Shown in pieces: positions 38,067 through 50,307 of a DNA stretch of 64,000 bases. Source of the stretch: Actinostola sp. cb2023 (lineage: Eukaryota > Cnidaria > Anthozoa > Actiniaria > Actinostolidae); the NCBI GenBank assembly GCA_033675265.1, contig JAUJYZ010001332.1:156501-220500 (forward strand). Reading direction: 5' to 3'. How positions within the stretch are numbered: the stretch's first letter is position 1; each line of letters begins with the position of its first letter. Position numbers and translations under genes: made by a program. The notes under the pieces were generated by a model, which was given only the letters and a program-made list of their open reading frames with translations, ran no database searches and was not told where the DNA came from.

Positions 38067-39039
38067 ATGAGTGCTTATAAATTTGTAGTAGGTTTAGCCG
38101 TAATCTCTTTTCTGCTGGTTTTGTCGTCAAATTGCAAACAACAGGGGAACTTTCGAGGGAGAAGAAAACATGGACAAAATGTCGAAAGAAAGCAAGATAG
38201 AAGCAAAATCGCAGATCAAGTCAAAGGTTTGGACAATAAAACGTTACAATTGAAAAAGAAAACAGATAACCATTCAAAGACAAACAAGGATTTCCACAGT
38301 AAATCTTCTACGCAGTATTCTTCAATGGCCGGGAAGAATTTACAAACAAATAAACCGCGGACTCAAAAATCTGGGAAAAAAGTAAGAAGTACTGAATACA
38401 AAGCAAAATCTAAAACTAAAAAGTTTTCGCTATCATTTTCACCGAGGTCGAACTCAGATCTCCAGCAACAGGCAAGTAGATATGAAGGGTATACTAGTCC
38501 TGAAACATCTACACAGCAGCCTTACTTTACATCCCGTTTATCGTCAAGCCAAAGCGGAAGCGAAGAGAATCCACAAATAAACCAGCAACAGGGATATTCA
38601 TTCATGAATGGCGGTCAGGAACAGCTCTCAAAGTTTCAAGAAAATAATAGTGATCAGGAACAAAATGATAACAAACAATCTGTTGGAATGTTACAAGAGT
38701 TGATGGAGCAAAAGGCCGCTATGTATGGTCAACAGGAGGATAACCAGGAAGGTGGACAAAGAAGTTATGACCAACAAGTAGCATCTTATCAAGGACAAGG
38801 ACAAGATCAAGAAAATGAAGACCAACAACAACAATATCAACAAGCGATGGGCAGAGAAACCCCATCTCTACAACAGATGTCCATGCAGGAAGGAGCTATT
38901 CAAGATGACACACAACAAGGAGCTAATCAAGTCGCATCCTATCAGCAGGATAACGATCAGGAGACGAATGGCGAACAAACGAATCAGTTTCAGACTTCAC
39001 TGCAGCAGGGAAATAGCCGCGACATCGATACACAACAAG
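38067..39039 (+). CDS. Gene C exon 1: signal peptide and Gln-rich region
   Basis: Residues 1-22 are a signal peptide (VVGLAVISFLLVLSS). Residues 23-125 are basic, rich in Lys/Ser/Thr. From about residue 130 the sequence is dominated by Gln with Asp/Glu/Asn/Tyr, suggesting a prion-like or amyloid-like disordered region. Donor GTATGT at 39040, phase 1. Without splicing the frame stays open to 39362 into a LINE fragment. Confidence 0.85.
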
Positions 39040-42000
39040 GTATGTCGTTCATATCATATACATTATCTATAGATCGGAAGAAACAAAAAGTCATTACGGT
39101 GTACAGAGCCATTAATAATTATGCACCGTCATACTTAAAAGATATGTTCATTCCCAGAAAGAGTACATACAACCTAAGAGACTTTGAAAATAAACTCGAA
39201 ATTCCCAAATCTAGAACTGTTAAGCGGAGCTTTAGCTACAATGGTGCAGTTCTGTGGAATGACCTACTCAAAGAATTGAGACTCTCAAAATCCCTTTCTC
39301 ATTTAAAAAAGGAAACTGAGAATTTCTTTTCTAAATCAGACTCCCACACGGCAAACATGTAAAACAGTTTTATTTTTAGATAATTATATATTAACTAGAT
39401 TTTAAATTATTGTATATTATTCTAAACTGATGTTTCTTACCGTGAATAAATAAAATTTTGTCTGTCTGTCTGTCTTCATATAAATATTTATTAATCAGTA
39501 AACCTCAATATATCTCAAAAAACTACACACAAAAAAAGTTGAGAATCATCATAACTGAAACAGAAAGAAAAAAACCTTGATCGATCTAAACATATAGAAA
39601 TTGTGGCATGTGTGACATATGTCTTCTAAGCGGACTTTCTCTTTCTCAAACTGATCTGTCGATCACCACAGGATAAACGTGTTCTTAATAATTGTGATTA
39701 CTAGGCAACGCAGAAGGAAGTTATCTAATAAATGGCGGTGGCCAAGAACAAACATACAAGAACAGTGAAGATTCAGGAGAATCCTACCAAGCAGGCAGTG
39801 ATGGGGTCCAACAGAATGACGCCGGATTCCACAGCTCATTTGATGCCGGCTCTATTGCCAATATATTATCTGAGTCAAGTAATAACCCAACCGCAAACCA
39901 GGACACACAGTCACTTATAAACGAGGGTCAGAGTATAACAAGCTCTGATGCTGCGCAGCTAGCCGAAGCAATATCAAATGCAAATAAAGGTATTTAATTT
40001 TAATAGTCTCCATATTTACGTCATAATATAGGATGCTCATTATGGCTGCACCCGGGAGAGGGGGACTCGCATGTGAAAGGGGCGGGGATGATCATCGTCT
40101 TTTTTAGGGGTGTAAATTACGGTTTTTGGTATCACTTAGGGTGTTCACGAAGGAACGCCAATATTTTTAGCCATCAAGGTATCATTTAGGGTTGAACGCA
40201 AAGAAATCGAAAACGCCGTCATAATGTGCTTAAGCCACACCCATATTGGTCTCCCTTAGGGGGTATAATTCAAAATTTCCAACGATGATCCCCGCCCCTT
40301 TGACATCGTAGTCGCCCCCGGGGCTGCATAATACGTGTCACAAAATATGTCGACATTTCACACTAATTTAGTCCAACTTATTTCAGAAATGAAATGAAGT
40401 AAATAAAAAAATATGGTTGAGAAATATATTTTAGCAACACCATGACGTTTACTAGTTTTCAGGAAAGATAAACTGTATAAAAAGTCGATGAATACAAAAT
40501 ACAATTTCTCACTAACTGCACAAATATTTGTAGCCAAGTGAAGTTTTAGTTATATACAAAGTTAAACATTTGAAATCAGTTATTATTGAAGCTCACATAG
40601 CTTGTTCAAGTTTAAACTGAAAGGCACTAGGCTTTCGGTGTTTCAGGATGGATTTCCTACCTCTAGGCACCAGGTCGACAAAGGAATATCTTCGTGTTTT
40701 GTGCAATGGTTCAGTACTTGTTTATTTAATATGTCAATTTCATTTGAATCCACGCTAGCTACTCCGGAAGTTTCCTTAGCCACATTCTGTTTAATCCCGT
40801 AAATTATTCATTGTAATTGTTAATATGTCCTAACGGATCGGTCTATCCTTACGGACCTTAAATCCACCAGGTCACACATTCATTAAATTAATTGTTCTCA
40901 ATGCAATCCAAGAGTTCGCCTATCGGGCGTCTAGTCATGTGTTATTTGATATAATTTCAGGGCTAAAAGGCTATAGAAAACAAAACAGCCTTTCCAGTGC
41001 TGCAAGCAACAGTGCAAGTGCATTGAGCTTCACAGAAGGCGAGCGAGGTGATTCAGACGGTCAAAATACATCAGACAATAACGAAGAGAATGGCTTCCAA
41101 GACAGCAACAGGTTGATGTTTCCGGAACGTCAGAACTTTGACGCTGCTGCCTTGATAAATGGTCAGTCTGAAGCACCCAGCACTCAGGGCATGGAGCAAC
41201 ACTTTGCCAACCCTCTTGACTCTTCTATGGTGCAAGATTATCACCATGACAACAATGCTGAATCAGGATTAAATCAGAGAAATGACGCCCATGGGCTTAA
41301 TCTTGATTCTTCATTAGCAAAGCAAGCAGGTAATTTGTTTAAAATACCCGCATATTTTAGAAATACAGGCGATGGTAGTCTTTTTCCTTATTTTGAAACC
41401 ACATTTAAATTTATGCTCGAGACAATGTGCAGTCACTGAATCAATGTTGAATTATGGAAAAGATTTCATAGTTGATACTTCGCCTTCATAAATGTTCATG
41501 AATTTTGGTTGTTTCGTCAACTGAATTTGAAGTAATGTTTCAAATATTATCAATTATCAATAGCCAAGCAATATAACATGTTGTCGAGCACTAGAAGAAA
41601 AGGGAAGCCTTGCATCGAACACAATTCAATAGAGGGTTTGCACGATGACGTGCCGGCAGCCATGTTAGGGGGCAGGAACAATAAAATAAATTTACATGAA
41701 AAAAAAAACAATTCCATAGGGGAAAGGCTTTCCTTTATCCTGCCCCCTAACCTGGCTGCCAGCACGTGATTGCGCAAACCCTCCATAGTCACATTAAGGA
41801 CACCAACTTTTTGAATTTCAATGTAACTGAAACAAATGCAATGAGAGTTGGTATAAAATGGTAACCATGCCAGAGCAATGGCAATCTTATAAACTTGCGG
41901 AGAAACTCACCAATACATAAACTTATGTCTACTTTCACTTTTGATTGTTTAGCCAAATATTGCACTGGCTGTCCTCGAAATGCTCATTGTATTGACAAAG

Positions 42001-45000
42001 TCTGCATAATCGATGGCGATGAACCACTTGCAAAAATACTTGGAGCTCTTTCCGGCCCAAGTAAGTCTACATAAATAACAAGTGCGCTTTTGTACATATT
42101 GTATAAGGATAACATTAATTAGTGTGGGTGAAACTGACGGGGTTGTTTTCTATAATTATTGAATATGCGTTGGTATATTGTACCTGGTAGGAATCTGCTA
42201 ATGCTGGCGAGATTATATGGGCAACTTCACGCTCGAAAATGGCCTGGACGACAAACAAATGAAATTTCACTTTTACGATAATTTGATAGACTAAGAAATT
42301 GTGAACCTCAGACAAACTGGATTACATTCAATTTACTTTGAAAATTGCTTAACTTTATTCAGCGAATGAAGTGCGATTTTGAGGCTCGCGACGCCATTTT
42401 GCATGAAATGCAACCTCGCAAAACTTTGTTGTCTAAATTCCTCAGTTTTCCTCAGTTCTTTCTAATAAAGACTGTAAAGACATAACTAATTTATGGATGG
42501 AGTTAAATGTCTTAATTGACTGTGACGTGAATTTAATTTAGAGATAATATTTGGTCTAAGCCATCCAAAAATATCTCGCAAATACTCTCACATTTGTGGA
42601 CATTTTGCCTTTTTGGTTTCTTAGTCAAATTACAGGAAATTACGTAATATGTCGTCCAGGCCCTTTTCCCGCGACACGATCATTGTTGTATTTGAATCAG
42701 ATGCCTTGGCGATTAGTAAAATAGAGGTGCAAAGTCAGTGTTATTGAACCTTTTTTATCTTTCTTTTTCTTTTTCTTCAGGCAATGAAACTGATGATTGC
42801 AGGGGATGCCATCACAAAGCAAAATGTATAAAGAAAGAATGCATATGTAAACCTGGGTTTAATGGCAATGGAACTGAATGCAGAGGTAATTTCTGTATAA
42901 TGTACAGAAGGACCGTGATAGGCTATCTACTCCTAATTATGCTGAAGAAGATAGATGTCAGAGAAGTTTAAAATAAATAATATTTATATATAACCTTACC
43001 AAGGAAAGGGAAGATACAATAACGCTTAAAAACAATACTTTTTTCCGCTTCTAAGGACGGCATTTCAGACAAATATCGGCCAAATGAATCCAAGAATATG
43101 AAGACTGTTGTTTATAATCAGTAATTAAAAGCATGTTAGTCTTATCTTTAGTTAATATCGATAGATATTGCAGTGCTAAAGTTTTTACGTTAACGGAAGA
43201 ACTGTACAAGCAACTGTCGAGCAACGTACGTATGACGTCATCACAAATCAAGACGGCGGCCTCCATTGAAGCTCAAATTTGAATGTCAAATTTGGAGAGT
43301 GGAGAGTGGAGAGTGGAGGTTTCCTTTAAAACTGATGCTGCTAATAAAATTATAATTTAGAAGATATATGAGTAACAAAGTAAAGTAAAGTAAAGTACAA
43401 CCTTATTTAACGTCGGTAATTCAACTGACAAACTTGAGGCCGACGGTGCGCACTTTACTCCCCTCTTTCTATCAGTGCTCCGTTTTACGGATATTTAAAG
43501 CTGCACTGAGCTACACGGATTAGAAAGAAGTCGAAACAAGGATGTGAGGTCATGTAGAATCGAACCGGGCACCTCTCGCATAGCTACAGTAGGCCGCGCA
43601 CTAACCCAGGTTTGATCTATTACAAAATAACACGACATATTGGTAGATACTTTAATCAGTTCCCGTATTTCGTTTCAGCTGACAGTTGTCTTCCAGGCTG
43701 CAGCAAACATGGTAAATGCATCAGAGGTTTTTGTGTCTGTGACCATCATCACTACTTCAATGGCATTGAATGTGCTCGTAAGTACAACAAATCACCTTCA
43801 TTGCAAACCTTATACAAAAAATAGTAACTGCTATTAATTTTAATTTATTAAAATTTCAAATTGCCTGGTTTTATCATTTATAATCATATTTAATTTTATT
43901 TATCAGCGTATAAGATATCCAGCAGTATCTGTCCAAAAACGTGCAAAAGCCGTTGCACCGCGGCCTGCCCCGAAAGATGCTGTAAGGCGGCCGCAGCAGA
44001 TCCATCCACACAAAAGACAAGTTCACCACCCGGCAAGAAGATAGAAGCAGAAGCTGCCTCGGACTTTTATCTGAAACCACATCTACACAGGGTTGACGAG
44101 GTGTTTAATAAACACGTACCTGAAGGGAAAGCAGCAAGTCAATACAAACCAGTTGAATCAACCCAATCATCATCATCGCCTCAACAAAATGGTCAGGAAA
44201 GTCATGAAAACGTATCAAATGATGGGAAGGTGCATGATTCTCCAAGACCGGCTAGCAACAAAGAGTTGGATAAATTGCCAACCTGTCATCCTGATTGTTC
44301 ACCTGCGCATTGCAGTCCATCCTGCCCTGATCGTTGCTGTGATATTAACGTATCTACCCTGCCTAACTTAAAACTAAGTCATATGAATTTCCTCAAATCA
44401 ATTGCAGACAAATTTTGTCCGTCGTCCTGCCAGACCAGTTGTCAAAACTCCTGTCCTCCTATTTGCTGTAATAAGAAGACACTGTCATCAATTATCAGTA
44501 GCTCACCTGGCGCATCTGAAGTTGATCTTAGTAAAGCGGAAGACATATTTCGAAACGCAATGGGATGGTTTGGAATGATGAACTTACTTCATATGATGTA
44601 CAGTATGCACGGCAAGACATCTAAACCGGAAGGATGGAATTTCCCGTTTCCCAGGATGCAACCGACTCGTTTATATAGCACTAAAGCTAGCGTACCAGAA
44701 TCGTGCTTCCCAATCTGTAAGAAAACGTGTCTTACTACTTGTCCTTCAAAATGTTGCACACCCTATGTCAAACCAAATAAGCCACAGCCCAATGTTATAA
44801 AGGCAGGCACTTCAATTTCCCAGACACCCACGGCCAAAGTAATAAGCACAACAGCTAAAGGAACTACTCGGTGCCCTGCCGTTTGTGCTACGCACTGTTT
44901 GCAGTTATGTCCATCAGGTTGCTGTAAACAGCCATCTTATACATCTTCTAAAACACCAAATCTCTCGACAGACAGGCCCAAATCTTGCAAGCCAGGATGC

Positions 45001-45384
45001 TCTCCAACGTGCTACCCCCTATGCGCAGACGACTGCTGTAGATCACTGCCAAAACTACCAGTTAATTCTAAGACACCCGGTTCGCAGAACAATTTACTCA
45101 CGCCAAACCAATTGTATGGTTGCTCATCACAGTGTCCAAAGGCATGCTACCCCAGTTGTACTCGGGAATGCTGTTTAGCATCAGATTCACTGCAACACAA
45201 AAGCAGTGTATTGCAGGGTCAAGGCCAATACTTTGTAAACATACCTTGTCCTATGGAGTGCAGACCCTATAACTGCTTATCATATTGCCATCATGAATGC
45301 TGTCTAAGAAATAACAGTCCCAAGTTACAAGCTCTCAAATCAAATACATCAGATTCATCTGGTATTAAAAGCGTTATAAAATAA
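38067..45384 (+). CDS. Gene C: secreted Gln-rich protein with compact EGFs and an eight-CRD array
   Basis: Seven exons: 38067-39039, 39705-39989, 40961-41329, 41953-42060, 42781-42885, 43679-43777, 43907-45384; 3417 bases, 1138 residues, no frame break. Signal peptide (residues 1-22), Lys-rich then Gln-rich low-complexity region, two Ser/Asn/Gln/Glu-rich exons, a half-EGF, two compact EGFs and a terminal exon with eight minicollagen-type CRDs. An in-frame TAG at 38058-38060 supports the start. Hydra NOWA, a nematocyst outer-wall protein, also ends in eight such repeats (established), but it carries SCP and lectin domains rather than Gln-rich and EGF parts. A nematocyst wall role is therefore a reasonable inference, not proven. 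All junctions phase 1, GT-AG. Confidence 0.87.
39070..39474 (+). mobile_element. LINE 3' fragment with (TGTC)n tail
   Basis: Encodes a reverse-transcriptase C-terminal signature: YRAINNYAPSYLKDMF, then RSFSYNGAVLWNDL and a SLSHLKK end, stop TAA 39360-39362. After a 3' UTR it ends AATAAAATTTTGTCTGTCTG. It lies in gene C intron 1, same strand, starting about 30 bases after the donor. Confidence 0.75.
39705..39989 (+). CDS. Gene C exon 2: Ser/Asn/Gln/Gly-rich
   Basis: 95 codons, no cysteine, open in phase 1 through to donor GTATTT at 39990. Composition matches exon 1 and exon 3. Acceptor ATTACTAG. Confidence 0.75.
40040..40331. mobile_element. GC-rich inverted-repeat element
   Basis: TTATGGCTGCACCCGGGAGA / CGCCCCCGGGGCTGCATAA; inner AAAGGGGCGGGGATGATCAT with inverse at 40283-40301. 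Confidence 0.6.
40961..41329 (+). CDS. Gene C exon 3: Ser/Asn/Asp-rich
   Basis: 123 codons without cysteine. Acceptor ATAATTTCAG; donor GTAATT at 41330. Family unknown; low complexity and acidic. Confidence 0.78.
41630..41787. mobile_element. 158-bp MITE
   Basis: TAGAGGGTTTGCACGATGAC / inverse ending CAAACCCTCCATA; inner CAGCCATGTTAGGGGGCAGGA mirrored. Shares the GCACGTGA/ATGACGTGC theme with the CRE/E-box family. Confidence 0.7.
41953..42060 (+). CDS. Gene C exon 4: half-EGF
   Basis: C-2-C-5-C-4-C followed by an Ile/Asp/Gly/Leu tail with no further cysteine. Acceptor ATTGTTTAG, donor GTAAGT. Same truncated form as gene B exon 7. Confidence 0.8.
42125..42735. mobile_element. Foldback element in gene C intron
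   Basis: GGCCTGGACGACAAACAAAT and its inverse near 42652-42668, and TGATAGACTAAGAAA / TTTCTTAGTCAAATT. Confidence 0.55.
42781..42885 (+). CDS. Gene C exon 5: compact EGF
   Basis: Spacing 2-5-4-1-10, GFNGNGTEC ending. Very strong pyrimidine tract before 42781; donor GTAATT. Confidence 0.88.
43376..43608 (-). repeat. tRNA-derived SINE with (ACTTT)n tail
   Basis: On the minus strand: A-box-like GGTTAGTGCGCGG, B box GGTTCGATTCT, about 150 bases of body, then a 3' tail of tandem ACTTT units (43377-43396 on +). It ends about 70 bases before gene C exon 6. Confidence 0.7.
43679..43777 (+). CDS. Gene C exon 6: compact EGF, variant
   Basis: Spacing 3-5-4-1-10, with a His-His-His-Tyr-Phe-Asn-Gly stretch in the last loop. 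Acceptor CGTTTCAG, donor GTAAGT. Confidence 0.87.
43907..45384 (+). CDS. Gene C terminal exon: eight minicollagen-type CRDs
   Basis: CRDs at 43930-43983, 44284-44340, 44416-44469, 44704-44757, 44872-44925, 44986-45039, 45121-45174 and 45247-45303. Numbers 1 and 3-7 fit C3C3C3C3CC exactly; numbers 2 and 8 have four residues between C2 and C3. Linkers are 20-100 residues, rich in Ser, Pro, Thr, Lys; one of about 70 residues between CRD3 and CRD4 has a Met-rich hydrophobic segment (WFGMMNLLHMMYSMHG). Stop TAA 45382-45384. Only cysteines of the CRDs occur in the exon. Confidence 0.9.
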
Positions 45385-46340
45385 GTCCAATAATACAGAA
45401 ACTCTATGAAAACGGATGACCAAAAGAGAGCTGAGCTATTTTAAACAGGCATAAAAGGAGTATTAAGAAATGCCTTGACGAGAAATATTGCCCATTAGTA
45501 GGAGGAACTTTAAAGCAATGTTTTTTCGCCGGACACACTTAGAATATTAGCAATTTTGTTTTGGCTTTCCAGGATGAAAATAATTTTCCGCTTCGATCAA
45601 TGAAGATCCTTGCAATTAAAGCTTGGCCTTTGAACTTTGCAGATTGAAAACCGCAAGAGATATTAACATTAACTATGGAAGGTGTATGAGATGTAACATT
45701 TTGCGTATGCCGCCATGATTGTCTATATTTCATTTGCTAGGTTTCAATCAGCTGGTAAAATTCCATTAATATCATTATCTGGCCCCAAATGATGTACATT
45801 CCGCACAAGACCGTAAATGACGCGACGTCTACTGAAACCCAGCAATATCAGAGTGAATTCGTTGCCTAAACAAAAGTAAAATGTATGGTTGCCCTTATTA
45901 TTACTATGGTTGCATTTTTACAGTACAAAGCATAACAGAATGCACGCACAACTATGTAAGTATTTTAATACAATAAAATGCAATGTGATCGTTACGTATA
46001 TAGGTCATTGTTAATTTTTGCCACTCTATAAAGACGTGTGCGATAAAAAGGCAAATCAACTTGATTATTTTTTATTAAAGTTCGTAACAATTTATCTCAT
46101 TGTCCAGCTTTATCTAAACTCTAGTTACTGCAGTATCCTTCATTAACATCAAAGCAACAGTTAGGATAGCCGGTCTTATCCTCGGAAACACCTGGGTTAG
46201 TAAACGACATGTATGATGCGTGGATAAACAAGTTTACGAAGTCCCCCGACATCCATAATACACGTTAGAAAACGTATAGATTTATATGCTATTTAAAATT
46301 TGGACAAATGGAGTGTTGCTTCGTTAGCATTTTTCCGGCT
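45385..46340. other. Spacer after gene C, no gene seen
   Basis: A segment at 45745-45800 (CAATCAGCTGGTAAAA..) resembles 820-870, so it is an interspersed repeat. Otherwise AT-rich. Confidence 0.45.
45972..45977 (+). promoter_or_regulatory. Candidate polyadenylation signal for gene C
   Basis: AATAAA about 590 bases beyond the gene C stop, followed by a GT-containing stretch. Sequence match only. Confidence 0.3.
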
Positions 46341-46358
46341 CATTGACTTGTAATCATC

Positions 46359-46359
46359 G

Positions 46360-46424
<65 letters not shown>

Positions 46425-46476
46425 GTCATCATCATCATCATCATGCCATAATAATAATAATAATAATAACAATAAC

Positions 46477-46507
<31 letters not shown>
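46359..46507. repeat. (ATC)n then (AAT)n microsatellite
   Basis: About 29 ATC units followed by about 20 AAT/AAC units. Confidence 0.95.
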
Positions 46508-46509
<2 letters not shown>

Positions 46510-46600
46510 TTATGCAAGACGTTTGAATCTGTGGACCTCAGGATTCTGGAAAACAAATTTAAATCTTATGGTATTTATGGAACAGAACTCTGAGAATTAC

Positions 46601-47270
46601 TTAAGGTGGCTCCGTCGAAATTTCAGACGCATTCGTCTGAAATAAAACTTCGGCCATAGCTTTTTTAATATTCGCGTGATGGACTATCAGACTTGGAGAA
46701 AGTTGAAGCTATTATTTGGCAATATTACAACATGATTCGATTTCCCTTTCCGCAAATATTTTTAGTGATATCGGAGCTACAATGGACCTTGTTCTTTAAA
46801 AACACGCTCAAAAAAAAAATGTCCGATATTTTTGCGTAAAAGTTTGTGAATCGTGTTCAATTGACTTGGTAAATATCCTAGCTAATTTTCAGCAAAATCA
46901 GCGGAACCAAGTGTATTTTAGTCATGAATTTGATTGCTGTTAGTAACCTGTTTATTTTGGTTCCGCAGATTTTGCTGAAACTTAGTTAGGATATTCACCA
47001 AGTCAATTGAACGCGATTCACAAACTTTTACGCAAAAATATCGGAGATATTTGTTTTGAGCGCGTTTAAGGAGCGAGAACAAGGTCCATTGTAGCTCCGA
47101 TATCACTAAAAATATTTGCGGAAAGGGAAATCAAATTATGTTGTAATATTTCCAAATAATAGCTTCACCTTTCTCCAAGTCTGATAGTCCATCACGCGAA
47201 TATTAAAAAAGTTATGGCAGAAGTTTTATTTCAGACGAATGCGTCTGGAATTTCGACGGAGCCACCTTAA
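46601..47270. mobile_element. 670-bp TTAA-flanked foldback element
   Basis: TTAAGGTGGCTCCGTCGAAA / TTTCGACGGAGCCACCTTAA ends; arms match over about 300 bases. The first ten bases equal those of the element at 29554, so the two belong to one superfamily. Confidence 0.88.
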
Positions 47271-47280
47271 CCAGGCGCAA

Positions 47281-47550
47281 GTACGTGAGTGAGTGAAGTC
47301 GTTATCTATTGCGGGCCTGATCGACATGCACGCCTATGTCCTCAGTGTTTCGCTTACGTTCCTCTAATTCAAGTGTAGCCGTGAAGAGACGTGACCGCCA
47401 TTTCACGTGAATATCCCAGCCACGTGAAGGACTAACCATTTGCTGATGGAAAGAAAGGCACCTACTCCTCGATCATTTTAAGACCCTCAGTGTTGGTCCG
47501 GATAGGGACTGAACCCACTCAACCAACTAGTGAGCCAAGCGGGCGGCGGT
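47281..47550 (-). repeat. tRNA-derived SINE, second family
   Basis: Minus-strand head CCGCTTGGCTCACTAGTTGG is A-box-like, followed by a body and a TCAC-repeat tail at 47284-47296. Starts about 10 bases after the TTAA element that ends at 47270. Confidence 0.6.
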
Positions 47551-47970
47551 TTCAGGTTGTGGGTTTGGCAAAAGAGTTATCATATCCATACGAAATTACC
47601 ATCGGTGTACCACAAGTCCATTATTGTGCCTTTGGTGCTTGTGCTATTCGTGAATGACTTGCCTCTCGCAATTTTACGTTGTAGATCTTGATGTATGCCG
47701 ACGACAGAGTGATAATTTACTAGCCGCCTGCAGTTATTTTGCAGTGCTAGTGACGCAGAGATAGCGAATACTCTCTCAAAGGAACTGAACTTAATAAATG
47801 ACTAGTTGTAGGGCAGTAGTCTGTTCAGAGTTTATAAATATAGAAATGGGTGTATTCTTTTCGGAACAGACCCTAGTTTGGTATCCCGGCTGTGAACATT
47901 TTCTATTTTTTCTGCACTGATCAAGCGTGTATCAGAGTTTCTGTATCTTACACTTGTCTTATATACGTAT

Positions 47971-48199
47971 ACCCCATCCACACCAAGACCTAAACATGTT
48001 TTAAGGTGGTTTAACTAAACAGGTTTAGGAAATTATCTACAAACGCTGTATAACTTTTGGCACAGAATTTGTAAACTGTCCTTTATGTTTGACAGTACTA
48101 AAATTCCAGGTAGTTTGATTCCTGTGAAATTAGATGCTCTCAAATTATAGAAGCGAGAACAAACTCAGTTTAACTAAACAAGGTTCGGTGTGAATGGGC
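47971..48199. mobile_element. Inverted-repeat element
   Basis: CCCCATCCACACCAAGACCT / inverse near 48183-48199; GGTTTAACTAAAC arm pair inside. Confidence 0.6.
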
Positions 48200-48418
48200 A
48201 TTAGATGAAGCCCTAACCCATGGAATACCCTTGTGAAATATTTAGTGAGTGACGTGTGAAAGAGGCTAGGATGCTTAATCGCGATAGCAAAGACGTCGGT
48301 TTGAACACTGCTAGTGTAAATATTTTGTTCTTCCTGTCCGTGACAATAGGGATGTCTTCAGTGGAACTGCTGCAGAAAGGGATGGAAACACGGACACGTG
48401 TTGCACGCATAGTCATGA

Positions 48419-49640
<1,222 letters not shown>

Positions 49641-49658
49641 GTGCAATGACATCTAGTG

Positions 49659-50307
49659 ATGAACAGCGCTCGAGTACTTTATCTTATACTTGTATTGTTG
49701 GGATTGTCTTTGCTGGTAAACTCCAAATCGAAGAATGGACACTCGAACCAAAGCCCGATATCAAATACTCGACAAAGTATTAAAACTGCTAAACGCCACG
49801 TAAATTCAACGAAAGGCTTGCAAAATGTCAGACAATCTCGGTCACCACAGTTCAATACTGCATTTGCAGGGCTCAACAGACCTTCGCAAATTGGACTAGG
49901 GCAACTAGGATTGCCTTACAGCCCCAGGCTGACCAACTTAGCACTACAAGAGGTGCCTACTTTACAGTCACTAGAACAGAATAGAAATCTTATTTTGTCA
50001 AACAATGCTCTGATTGGAAACAATGCAGGCTATAGATTGCCATATAACTATCAACTTGCCAGACTATTATCGACCATCAATCTATTAAGAGAACGATCCG
50101 CAATAGCGTCATCGGTCAATCCCGAACTTCTAAGACTTTATAAGCAAAAACGATTAAAGTACGACTCTATTCCCATTAAACCAGCTGGGATGAACGATGG
50201 TTTTGCAACAAATCCACTTTCGTTGTTACTTGGAAGGAGTTCACTGAGTGGCAGCCAGTCGGAGAATCAAGATGATGATGATGATGATGATGATGGCGGT
50301 GATAATG
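49659..50307 (+). CDS. Gene D exon 1
   Basis: 216 codons plus one base. Signal peptide core VLYLILVLLGLSLLV, then a Ser/Asn/Lys segment, a Leu/Asn/Arg/Pro-rich middle with several Tyr, and an acidic end with eight consecutive Asp. Donor GTAAGG at 50308. No known domain. Confidence 0.75.

Noticed and set aside
44093..44371. Second ORF overlapping the gene C CRD exon
   Set aside because: Shadow in another frame; the cysteine pattern belongs to the CRD frame.
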